Assembly (NCBI GenBank): GCA_016584495.1
Contig: WAID01000001.1
Span: 2,294,001-2,358,000 of the forward strand
Length of the DNA stretch: 64,000 bases
Reading direction: 5' to 3'
DNA from: Celoporthe dispersa
Taxonomy: Eukaryota; Ascomycota; Sordariomycetes; Diaporthales; Cryphonectriaceae
Positions within the stretch are counted from its first letter, which is position 1. Every line of letters starts with the position of its first letter. This document shows, piece after piece, positions 54,801 to 64,000 of the stretch. The notes under the pieces are model-generated. The model searched no databases and was not told where the DNA came from. It saw only the letters and a program-made list of their open reading frames with translations. Made by a program: the position numbers and the translations under genes.

Positions 54801-55454
54801 GTATGAGGGGCTTCGGGTTCCTCGTGGGCTTCTTGTCGACCCAGTTGGCCTTCCTGGGCGGGAACAGCTCGTTGAAGTTGAGGATCTTGCCCCTCTCGAA
54901 CTCGGGATAGGTCTGCTTGAGCAGCTCGAGGACGTTCTCCGGAGCCGAGGGGATGTTTGGGTCCTGGTTGGCCATGGGATAGCTCGGCTCGGGGTCGAAG
55001 TTCAGGCGCCGCAGGTCCGCCAGGTCGTCGCCTGCCCCCCCATCTCGATGTCCTGCTGATCGGCGTCGGCGATGGCGGCGCCGGGCGACATGGCCGGCTC
55101 GGCGTGCAGAGGCGACGACTCGCGCTCGCCGAAGAGGTCATCATCGATATCGTTGCTGGTGCCGCCATCGCTGGTCAGGGCGGGGGGCTGCTCGGATCCG
55201 CCGTTGGCCGCGCCCTCCTCCTCCTCGGGCAGCTCGTCGTCGCTGAAGTCCTCGAAGTCCTCTGCATCGTCGGCCTTCCCAGACTGGTCTATGGGGCCCT
55301 CGAGGTTGATCTCGGGCGCGTTGGTGGGGTCGGCGAACAGGCCCTGGATCGCATCATCGTCCTGCTGCTGCTGGGTCGCCCAGTCCATCTTCCCATCGTC
55401 GTCGTCGCGGGGCGGCGAGCCCTCGCCGCGGGGGGTATCGTCATCGGTGGCCAT
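51810..55454 (-). CDS. TAF1: TFIID subunit 1 (TAF1), three apparent frame breaks
   Basis: TAF1 is the largest TFIID subunit and contacts TBP and core promoters. Coding exons are 55454-52513, 52432-52379, 52261-52055 and 51888-51810, about 1094 residues once three one-base breaks are allowed for. The acidic N-terminus (MATDDDTPRGEG...) suits the TBP-binding region. The central DUF3591 core includes NDPYLLIDDN, HEPRKTDFIIGRI and GDPTGRGLGFSFI. The C-terminus has RKCANCGMVGHIKTNKK joined across the last intron to LCPVLNGS, a CCHC zinc knuckle typical of TAF1. No bromodomains are present, as expected for fungi. Frame breaks lie at the C7 run 55035-55041, near 54360, and at the G5 run 52793-52797. 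Each is solved by one extra base, and all flanking sequence stays family-like, so I read the gene as intact in the organism. Confidence 0.9.
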
Positions 55455-56916
55455 CGCCTGTCGTGCGTGTGCCGTAGCGGGCGAGGGCGAGCTGGATGCT
55501 GCTGCTGCTGCAGCCGTCGCGCTCCCGTCTCTCCTGTACCTCTCCCGACCTCTGCCTTGTTCTCTCTTCCTTCTTCCTTCTGCCTTCCTCGCGGCGTTGC
55601 GCCAGTCGCAGCCGGGTCAGGTCAGTTCATGACAGCCGTCGGGTCGGCGTCGCGCGAAGGCGGCAGAGGCGCGTGGGTTGACAGCTTTCGTATCGTCTCT
55701 CTCCCTCTCGTCCGCGTGCTGAGGACTGCCTTGCGAAACTGAACCTCCGGCTCGAAGAGGAGGGGCGATGGTGTTGGCGGAGGGGAGGTTGTTGTTGGGG
55801 GGGGTTTTTTTCTGGATGCACTTTCGTAGGCGATGGACCACCGGAGAGGAGCGCGAAGGGGGAGTTGGGCTCGGGCTGGTACGTACCTGACAGCGAGTGA
55901 CGGGGGCCAGTGCAAAGTGGGGCAGCCTGTGTTGGTGGGGGGCAAGGCCAGCTCTCCGCCCGGCGCCCCGGCACTCAAAGCCAACATGGAGAGTCATTAC
56001 GATATGGCCTGTGGTGATGATGACCCTTCCTGAGGGCACTTTTGGACAAAACGCAGCACTGGGGGCTGTGAGAGACAGCTCCTGTCATCTATATACCAAC
56101 TATATCGGTAATCTCTAATACTGTTGTGCATATCTTTTGAAATTCCAAATGAGAACAGAGAGCTGCTGACCTGGGAACTACCTGAAGTGCACACGGCCTG
56201 GCAGAGGTTCCTGGCACTTTGGACCACCTGCACAGGCCGACAGTTCTACATGTCAGGCCTGACTGAATTTTGTCTATTAAAACCAAATACAGAGTTCCCA
56301 TGCCCATGTTTTTTTTTTCCCTTCCTCTCTCCCTATTTATATTGAAATGTTGGGTTTAATTCTGATCATTATTGTATCCTCTTGGCTCTGTTTCGCTGAG
56401 AGATGAACCCAGCAAGTACACTGACCACCCAGCGTTGAACCCCTCACATCAAGACCATGCCATGAAAAACATATACTATGGCATAACGTGTTCTCCTGGC
56501 AATATCCACAAATCTTCTTGCCGCCTGGAAAGACTTTATCCACAGCAATGACAGCATCCTGAGATAATACACACATGCGGACTTGTCAATGTCCGAGTGT
56601 CAAGAGTCGTTGGCGCGCCCTTAGCGTTCTTAGTGGGGACCTGCCCTGGTGACAGCGTCCGATGTCGTCCTGGACAGGGCAATTTATAAAAAGACAACCC
56701 GGCGAATAGAATCCGGGAATCAAGACATGATGGCGTAGATCGAGTACGTGTCTTGCGGATTTTTTTCTTTTTTTGACGGCAGAGCTACTCCCACAAAGAA
56801 GGTGCGTTCGACTGATCTGACGACCCTCTGCGACAGGCTCATGCTGACGAACCCAGCGTCTCAAGAGACTGCAACACTCTCCAGCTGCACAGGAGCGTAG
56901 AGAGCACAGGCGAGAG
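55455..56916. other. Divergent promoter region of TAF1 and the D-serine dehydratase gene
   Basis: 1.46 kb separate the two start codons. A G-run lies at about 55796-55805 and T-runs at about 56310-56318 and 56760-56774. The part 56090-56560 is AT-richer. No gene was recognised; frames on the minus strand at 55617-56039 overlap one another and show no motif. Confidence 0.5.
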
Positions 56917-58505
56917 ATGTCGTCCACAGCACCGGCAGCTACGCCCAGGGAGCGTCTCGTGGGCAAGACCCTCCACGAGGTCCCAACACCCAGCATCGTG
57001 CTGGACCTGGCCAGGCTCGAGGTCAACTGCCAGCGGATGGTGGACGCCGCTGAGAAGAACGGCATCGGATGGCGAGCTCACATCAAGACCCACAAGGTGA
57101 GCTCCCCCGGACCAGAGGACCGGGCTGCACCGGGAGGCTCACCCTCAGGATAGCTGACCGACGGCGCCTCACCCAGACTGTAGAGCTCACGAGGCTCCAG
57201 GTCGGCGAGGACCCCAGCTCGCCGGCCAACATCATCGTGTCCACGATCCTCGAGGCCGAGAAGATCACGCCCCTGCTGCAGGAGTTCCAGGGCAGAGGCC
57301 GCAGGGTCAACGTGCGTGAAAGCTCACCCTCCCCAGCCCGACCCTATACGAGCCACTGACCAACCCCCCCTTCCCCTCCAAAAGGTCCTGTATTCCTTCC
57401 CCGTCTACCCATCCGTCATAGCCCGCCTGACCGCACTCTCCACCACCCTCGGCCCGGACACCGTCTCCCTCATGCTGGACCACCCAGACCAGGTCGCCCT
57501 CCTGGCCCCGCTCGCCTCCCAGGCAGGCGGCAACAGGCCCCACATCTTCCTCAAGGTCGACGTCGAGTCCCGCCGCGCAGGCGTCATCCGTGGCTCCCCG
57601 ACCTACCACGCCCTGCTCCGCGCCGTCCTCGACGCCGAGGAGGCCGGCCACTGCGTCCTGCACGGCCTGTACGCACACGCGGGCCATTCCTACTACACCC
57701 GTGCCGACTGGGACGCCCTGGCCTACCTGACGGTCGAGTTCGGCACCCTGCGGGACGTCGCGGCGGACGTGCGCGCCCTCAGCCCGGGCCACGCCCTGGT
57801 GCTTTCCGTGGGCGCCACGCCGACCGCCACGGCGCTGCAGCACCCCGGCATCGAGACCACGGCGCCCGCAGGCGGCAGCACCACCGGGACAGACCCGACA
57901 GCGCGGCAGGTAGCGGGCCTGTCGACGCTGCTCCGCCAGCTGAGGGCAGAGGAGGGGGCCGGCCTGACCCTCGAGGTCCACGCCGGCGTGTACCCCACCC
58001 TCGACCTGCAGCAGCTCGCCACCCACGCCCGCGACAGCACCCTGCTGAGCAGCTCGTCCATCGGCGTCAGCGTGCTGGCCGAGGTGGCCTCGCTCTACGC
58101 CGGCCGCGGCGAGGGCGGCACGGGCGAGGCGCTGATCAACGCCGGGTCCCTGGCCCTGGGCCGCGAGCCGTGCAAGGAGGGCGGCGCTGGCCACTATAGC
58201 GGGTGGGGCGTGGTGATGCCGTGGGGAGATGCGGCGCTCGAGGGCTGGACCCGGCGCCGGCGGCGTTTCCGGCTGTGCACGGGGGGTGGCAGGTGGGCAG
58301 GATCAGCCAGGAGCACGGCATGCTGGTGTGGAAGGGCGACAGGACGGCAGAGGTGCCGCTGCGGTTTGGGCAGAGGGTGAGGGTCTGGCCCAATCATTCC
58401 TGTATCGCCGGGGCGGGATATGGACACTACCTTGTGGTAGACAGCCGGAGGGCTGGGAGGGAGGATGAGGTTGTGGATGTCTGGGAGAGGTGGAGTGGCT
58501 GGTAG
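56917..58505 (+). CDS. DSD1: D-serine dehydratase-like / D-threonine aldolase-like PLP enzyme, one apparent frame break
   Basis: Exons 56917-57096, 57177-57311 and 57385-58505 give about 478 residues. The family uses PLP and zinc to turn D-serine into pyruvate and ammonia, or to split D-threonine. The alanine-racemase-type barrel begins with VPTPSIVLDLARLEVNCQRM; HIKTHK (residues 55-60) holds the PLP lysine. Later come GLYAHAGHSY, SVGATPT and EVHAGVYPTLD. The C-terminal domain has PNHSCIAGAGYGHYLVVDS, where His and Cys of HSC are the expected zinc ligands. The frame changes near the GGG run 58242-58244: before it MPWGDAALE, after it GLDPAPAAFPAVHGGW. One more G makes it continuous. Dehydratase versus aldolase cannot be settled from sequence; yeast Dsd1 supports the former. 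Confidence 0.87.
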
Positions 58506-58885
58506 GTCATGCCAGCGGGGGGGGGGGTTGGGGGGTTGCTCGACAATCAATTTGGTATTGTGTTGTAGTATACAGATGCAGCCGTCGCCGAGCTGCCCGA
58601 ACCCCGCTCTTGCGTGTGCGTGTGTCGTCAGTCGAAGACCCCGTCTCTACCAACTCCAGACGCCGTTTTTCCCTCCTAGTTTTTGGCAGCCTTCCCTACA
58701 ACCACCCATCTTCTCTCTCTCTCTCTCTCGACACAATGTTCGCCATAAACGAGGCATTGTCTGGCGGGCCCTCTCCCGCTACCCCATTAAGCCACGTCAA
58801 CCCCCCCCCCCAATCTCAGAGCCTACGTCGCGAGATCGCATTACCGGCACCCTGTAGTATTGCCAGGAAGGTGATGTCGGTCCCC
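58506..58885. other. 3' region between convergent DSD1 and ARP4
   Basis: 380 bases hold the 3' ends of two convergent genes. A G-run lies at 58518-58527, a CT run at about 58710-58729 and a C-run at 58800-58811. No gene was recognised. Confidence 0.5.
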
Positions 58886-60372
58886 CTACTTGCACCTCTT
58901 CTCCACAATACCGGCACCGTTCTCCTCGTACTCCTTCCGCGAGATCCACATCTGGTGGAAGCTGCCCAGGCTGCCCAGGATACTGCCGCCGACCCAGGCG
59001 CCAAAGCGGCGCTCGCTGGTGAGGCCCGCGGCGTGGATCCTGATCTTGGCGCCGCTGTACATGGCGGTCAGCTCGTTGTTCAGCCTGTCGTTGAACCCGT
59101 TCAGCAGGCTCGTCGCGCCGGTGACGACGATATTGCCCAGCAGGTGGCCGCGCAGGTCCACGTCGACCTGGTTGAGGCACTGCGTGATCAGGCCGGGGAT
59201 CGTCTGGGTCTTGGTCAGGCGCCACTCCTCGGGCACCGTCGTGTAGGCCAGCGCCTCGTCCCACATGCCCTCGGCCGCCTTGTACCGCTGCTCGCGCCAC
59301 ATCTGGTTGTAGCCGTCGGGCATCTCGAAGACGCGGCCCGGCTGCGACTTGATGTAGTCCTCGTTGCCCGGGCTGGCATACCGGCCTGGGCCCTTCCACA
59401 CCTCTATGACCGACTCCTTGAACTCGGTCATCAGCCGCTCCTCCTCGTACAGCCGGAACGAGTCGTGGATGGCGAAGGGGAACTTCTTGAGGCGCGCGTT
59501 GGCCGGCTGGCCTGCGTCGACAGGGGTCTTGTTCTCTATCATGTAGGTGGGCACGACCTCGACCTTGGGCTCGTTGGCCTCCCACATGGCGCGGATCTGA
59601 TGTGACAGCCACAGGCCGCCGACGGGGCTCTGCACCGCCGACTTCTTCAGCGTCATGCCGTCGTGCACCGCCGTCACCGACGTGTTGGAGCCGCCAACCT
59701 CCACCACCAGCGCGGTCGCCTTGCCCGCGGCGAAGGCGGCCAGCACAGGCGTCCTGCTCAGCCAGAAGGCGGGCGTGCCCCAGTTCTCGAAGACGACCTC
59801 GATGGCCTTCTCGCGCTTCTTGGAGGGGTTCGTCGCAGGCTCTGTCAGCAGCACGGGGTTCTCGTACAGCGCCTTCTCCTCCAGCTCTTGTGCCTCCGCG
59901 TCCTCCATGTTCACGTCGCCCTCGCCGTCCTTGGGGTCTGCCGCGTCGTTGAGGCCGTTCTTCGAGGGAGGGGTCTCGCTGGGGGGTTCAGGCGCTTGAC
60001 GAGCATGTTCTCCCACAGGTTGGTGGCAACATCCCAGTCCTCCACCTCTGACTTGGCGTTCATGTAGTTGCGCAGCTCGAGGTCCTCGCGGGGCCGTATG
60101 ACCTCGTCGCCGAACAGGTTGCGGTCGCCAATGTGGCTGTAGAAGGAGGGCAGGACGCATTTGGGGACATCCTCGCCCGCGAAGCCGGCGCGCGTGTTGC
60201 AGTAGCCTGGGTCGAGGACGAGCGCGGAGACCTCATCTTTGGCAGAAGAAGAGAGAGATCAGTGGGCTGGACGCAGGACGGCCATGTTGCGACTGCGCAA
60301 GGGTCTGAACTCACCACCACCGTAGACATCAGCTGGCGGTTGCGCCGACGAGAGCGGCTGTTGGGCAGCCAT
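58886..60372 (-). CDS. ARP4: Actin-related protein 4 (NuA4, SWR1 and INO80 complexes), one apparent frame break
   Basis: Exon 1 (60372-60315, MAAQQPLSSAQPPADVYGG) joins exon 2 (60236-58886) as GGDEVSALVLDPGYCNTRAG, the actin-fold nucleotide-binding entry with the Arp4-type sequence. It is followed by EDVPKCVLPSF and the Arp4 insert rich in Asp and Glu. Later blocks are LVVEVGGSNTSVTAVHDG, NIVVTGATSLLNGFNDRL and GAWVGGSILGSLGSF with MWISRKEYEENG at the end. Arp4 is shared by the NuA4 acetyltransferase and the SWR1 and INO80 remodellers. The frame changes at the C6 run (plus-strand G6, 59981-59986), between ENMLVKRLNPP and SETPPSKNG. One more base gives 469 residues, the family length. Confidence 0.92.
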
Positions 60373-62276
60373 TGTGCCTGACTTCTCTTCGTGCTGTGTG
60401 GATGACCTGGAAAGATATAAATGGACCGCGTGATGGGAGGGGGGAGGCGGATCGGATACTGCGGTGTTGAGCCCAGGGCGCGTGCAGTCGCGTCGTAGAG
60501 GTCAGAAGCTCTCTCTGCAATGAGCCTCACAAGCTCACGGCTGCCGGTGGATGCCGCCACAAAGAAAAACGGATGACTAAGATCCTCGTCTGCCCTAACC
60601 CTGACTTCAGCACGAGGTCGGTAGCTTTCTTCCAGGCCAGATGCTGTCACGATCTTGAGCTGTACTCAACACGCTCTGTGTGTCAACCAGGGAGGAAATG
60701 GAGAGACGCTACCAGACACAAGAAGATTTTCAGTCATACACCAAGCTGCTACGGCTCCAACCTGCTGTGGGACAGCGATCTTACTGTCATGGGGTAGGAT
60801 ACGATGATAGAGGCCGACGAGAGCCCTTGCAGCCAACCTGGAATGTCACCAGCATTCCACCATTATAGTTTCTTTCTCAGAAGGGACCTCAGAAGTGCCC
60901 TGCCAGACATCCCATGGAGCGAATACACCACCATGGTTCCATCTCAAAGCCCTGCGCAAGAAACAAACCGCCTCTCCTACCAATGTCGGCGGGCCACACC
61001 GGATAGGGGCGGCAGGATCGCCTCTCCGCTCCGACTTCGCGGGGCCGGTCCCAAGTCCCGCAAACAGCGCCGACTGCGGGGTGAGATGAACAGAGGATCC
61101 ACCCCCAGGCTCTCATAATATGGGTCACCAGAGTATTTTACGACTCGAGTTCCCTACTCATAGCACGCTGGTACAAAGTATAGCAGACTCGTCGTTCGCA
61201 CGATGCGGATACGCCGGCATCCACCTCTCGCCCTCGCCTTATCTCGAAAGAAGAAGAAGAAAGAAAAAAAAAGGGTAGCACTCGCCCTTTCGAGGGGGGA
61301 CGGGGGGACGGAAAGGAACTGGGCCGACGATATCCTCACGTGTGTATGCAGAGGAGACGGCTGCACAGCATATAGACATGCTCCATGCCTCCTCACCTAT
61401 ACTATACGCCTTGCGATTCGTGCGTCTTTTTCTTCTTCTTCTTCATGAATCGTGATCGTCGATGGAAGGACATGCAGGCTGGATGCGACATACTGGCTCA
61501 GGTTTCTGTACCGGTCTCATCAATAGTAGCAGTCACAAAATTGCGGACCAAGACGGACGGCAGGAGCCCGTCCCCCCTTTTAGGACCGCTTTGCCAACAT
61601 ATCATAGCAGCCGTGATTGGCGCGGGAATGAGATCATCGTACAGGCACTACCCCACGACTGGTCGGGCTTGCAACCTGCCGAAGGTTCCAAAGATGATGC
61701 CGCGGCCCTCTGAACCCCTCTTGTCTGGCTCTCTTGCTCGCCTACTAGGAGGGCGCCTGGCACTCTCTACCGTCTTTTTTTTTTCCTTTTTCCTTTTTCT
61801 TTCCTACTCGCTCTTTGGACACCCCACTTGGGAAATAGGGACGGGAGGACAGAGGGATCGCGGATAATTCGCATATTGGCTCGCGCGGATATCCGTCGTC
61901 CTCGTGAGCAGCGATAACGGCGAGGGTCGTACCCATTCCTACTCCTGGGGGGAGGGAACGTGGTATCGTTAAAAAAAGACCTTTCTTCTGTCCACCTATA
62001 AGACCTTGACTTCTCCACAGAGCTCGGCCCACGAGAGAGAGAAAAAAAGACAAGAGATACTACTGCTGCTGCTATAACTACTACATATACCACACAACAC
62101 GCCTTGTTCATCGTAGCAGCTCACGCAACACGGCTAGTCGACAGTCAACCCAGCTGCGAACCCCACCTTCGCTCAGATCAACGGCCCTGTGTGGTTCCCT
62201 CCCGCCCGCTGGCACTGCTCTTCCTGTCATCTCTTGACCCTGCTCCTCAACAACACCACCGGCAGAGTAACTAGTC
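60373..62276. other. Divergent promoter region of ARP4 and the L-arabinitol dehydrogenase gene
   Basis: 1.9 kb without a recognised gene. A TTC run lies at about 61428-61444 and T-runs at about 61776-61790. Upstream of the dehydrogenase a TATAAG lies at about 61998-62003 and a GGCTAG at 62132-62137. Confidence 0.5.
62132..62137 (+). promoter_or_regulatory. Possible XlnR/Xyr1-type site upstream of the L-arabinitol dehydrogenase gene
   Basis: GGCTAG fits the degenerate GGCTAR site reported for the fungal xylanolytic regulator XlnR, and the downstream gene belongs to the pentose pathway. A six-base match is expected by chance every few kilobases, so the support is weak. Confidence 0.2.
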
Positions 62277-63523
62277 ATGAGTCCTTCCGCGACAGACGGA
62301 GCGCCTGCACAGAACGGCACCGGCATCATGGCTACCAAGGCCAACATCGGCGTCTACACCAACCCTGCTCACGACCTATGGATTAACCCAGCCGAGCCAA
62401 CGGTGGAGAGCGTACAGAAGGGCGCCGAGGACCTGCTGCCGGGCCAGGTTACGGTGGCCGTCCGGAGCACAGGGATCTGTGGGTAGGTGAGAGAGAGAGA
62501 GAGAGAGGGGCGCCAGGATACGAGATGATCCGGCACTGCAAATGAGACCTACCATCTGGCTGACTTCCCTTCCTCTCGTCCGTCCATCACAGATCAGACA
62601 TTCACTTCTGGCACGCAGGGTGCATCGGCCCCATGATAGTCGGCGGGGACCACATCCTGGGCCACGAGTCGGCCGGGGACATCATCGCGGTGCACCCCTC
62701 GGTAACGCACCTAAAGGTGGGCGACCGTGTCGCCATCGAGCCCAACATCATCTGCGGCGAGTGCGAGCCGTGCCTCACGGGGCGGTATAACGGGTGTGAG
62801 AAGGTCGAGTTCCTCTCCACCCCGCCCGTCGCCGGCCTGCTGCGGCGCTACGTCAACCACCCGGCGGTGTGGTGCCACAAGATCGGCAACATGTCGTACG
62901 AGAACGGCGCCCTGCTCGAGCCGCTGAGCGTGGCGCTCGCGGGCATCAAGAGGGCCCAGATCACAGTGGGCGACCCCGTGCTCATCTGCGGCGCGGGCCC
63001 CATCGGCCTGGTCACGCTGGCGTGCGTCAAGGCGGCGGGCGCGTGCCCCATCGTGATCACCGACATCGACGACGGGCGGCTCCAGTTCGCCAAGGAGTTC
63101 TGCCCCAGCGTCATCACGCACAAGGTGGAGAGGCTGTCGGCGGAGGACTCGGCCAAGAAGATCGTCGAGACGTTTGGGGGCATCGAGCCCGCGGTGGCCA
63201 TCGAGTGCACCGGCGTGGAGAGTAGTATCAACGCGGCCATCTGGGCCTGCAGGTTCGGCGGCAAGGTGTTCATCATCGGCGTGGGCCGCAACGAGATCAA
63301 CATCGCCTTCATGCGGGCCAGCGTGCGCGAGGTCGACATCCAGCTGCAGTACCGCTACTCCAACACGTGGCCCCGCGCCATCAGGCTGATCGAGAACGGC
63401 GTGATCGACCTGTCCAAGCTGGTCACCCACCGCTTCCCTCTGGAGGATGCACTGAAGGCGTTCAACACGGCGGCGGACCCAAAGACGGGCGCTATCAAGG
63501 TCCAGATCCAGAGCCTGGACTAG
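62277..63523 (+). CDS. LAD1: L-arabinitol 4-dehydrogenase
   Basis: Exon 1 is 62277-62482 and exon 2 is 62593-63523; they give 378 residues. This zinc-dependent, NAD-linked medium-chain dehydrogenase oxidises L-arabinitol to L-xylulose in fungal L-arabinose catabolism. Catalytic zinc ligands are C68 (GICGSD, rebuilt across the intron), H93 and E94 (GHESAG); structural zinc cysteines are 123, 126, 129 and 137. The NAD fold has GAGPIG at 202-207. NIGVYTNPAHDLWINPAEP and VEFLSTPPVAGLLRRYVNHPAVWCHKIG are the signatures that separate it from xylitol dehydrogenase and sorbitol dehydrogenase. A second in-frame Met (residue 18, MATKANIGV) could also be used. The 110-base intron has a GA run near its donor. 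Confidence 0.94.
62488..62507. repeat. GA microsatellite inside the LAD1 intron
   Basis: A GA run of 20 bases starts only five bases after the 5' splice site (GTAGGTGA...). The intron is 110 bases long. Confidence 0.85.
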
Positions 63524-64000
63524 AGATGCTGGAAGAGGCTTTTTTATTCTCTCTTTCTTTCTTTTCCCCCCTTCTTTCTTTCTCTCTCTCTCTCTCTCTC
63601 TTGACGTAGGCTGTTGTACATAGACTGAGATAGGCGGTACCGGGCTTGCTGCATTGGATCGGAGTATGAGCAAATCAATCCTTATGATACTCTACCATTA
63701 CCGTTTAAAGGAGCTGGTCTCGTTGGACCAGGCATGTTTGGTCTTCTTCCATCTACGGGAATGGTAGAGGCAGACAATAAGTCTTCGAGATCTCAACGTC
63801 ACAGTCTGTGGGAATTTACATGACAAGAAGTGTTGCATGACTGAATCTTGGATTCCATGATACGTAATTCCAGGTTGAATCTCCGAAGCAGAACGAGTGA
63901 AGGAGGACAAGGACAAGCCTGCCTGTCGCTGCTGTCAGATGTAAATTAGCCAAAGGAGAGACAAAGAGAGAGATGGATTAGGTAAGCAAACATCCATGGC
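63524..64000. other. 3' flank of LAD1 to the right edge, nothing recognised
   Basis: A TTC/CT-rich tract at about 63545-63602 follows the stop codon and ends in a CT dinucleotide run. The short minus-strand frame at 63698-63916 has no motif. No gene was recognised. Confidence 0.5.

Noticed and set aside
58490..59605. 371-residue open frame on the plus strand over the ARP4 3' half
   Set aside because: It is a shadow of the ARP4 frame; composition is Leu/Val/Asp/His-rich without domain signals.
1..64000. tRNA, 5S rRNA, transposon ends, secondary-metabolite cluster
   Set aside because: I looked for the conserved tRNA B-box with cloverleaf context, transposase or reverse-transcriptase motifs, long terminal repeats and PKS/NRPS domains and found none that held up. 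A covariance-model scan was not possible here.

Overview
The window is nuclear DNA of a filamentous ascomycete (Pezizomycotina, most likely Sordariomycetes). This rests on short 50-180 base GT-AG introns, single genes spaced by 0.3-7.6 kb, GC-rich coding DNA, simple-sequence tracts between genes, and gene families typical of the group: L-arabinitol 4-dehydrogenase, homoisocitrate dehydrogenase, a Clr5-domain protein, an Rlm1-type MADS factor and a GPI-type aspartic protease. I see no rRNA or tRNA gene, transposase, CRISPR array, virus-like segment or secondary-metabolite cluster.

Left third (1-26.4 kb): the N-terminus of an Adp1-like ABC transporter leaving the left edge; a PLP aminotransferase; a secreted aspartic protease; mitochondrial EF-G (MEF1) converging on homoisocitrate dehydrogenase (LYS12); a long disordered hypothetical protein; mitochondrial ribosomal protein uS8m; a conserved hypothetical with a proline-rich tail; a small membrane protein; a 4.7 kb gene-free stretch; and a Yae1-like protein.

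Middle (26.9-44.2 kb): a secreted amidase, a Clr5-domain protein with a repeated internal module, the rRNA-processing helicase ROK1, a seven-exon sugar transporter, a PRXL2/AAED1-type thioredoxin-fold protein, a gene-poor 3.6 kb interval with one doubtful small gene, and an Rlm1/MEF2-type MADS-box factor.

Right third (44.2-64 kb): 7.6 kb without a convincing gene but dense in microsatellites, G-rich tracts and a perfect GAT/ATC palindrome; then TAF1, a D-serine dehydratase-like enzyme, the actin-related protein ARP4, and L-arabinitol 4-dehydrogenase. These are mostly unlinked housekeeping functions: transcription and chromatin (TAF1, ARP4, Rlm1, Clr5), ribosomes (ROK1, uS8m, MEF1, Yae1), and metabolism and transport (LYS12, LAD, DSD, aminotransferase, sugar transporter).

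The strongest unusual signal is technical or evolutionary. Nine otherwise intact genes carry eleven apparent one-base frame breaks. In each gene the spliced length becomes a multiple of three if one base is added or removed, and most breaks can be placed at a mononucleotide run. I read this as homopolymer-length error in the assembly rather than mass pseudogenisation. I did not find a clearly new biological system. The best biological lead is the tandem module in the Clr5 protein.
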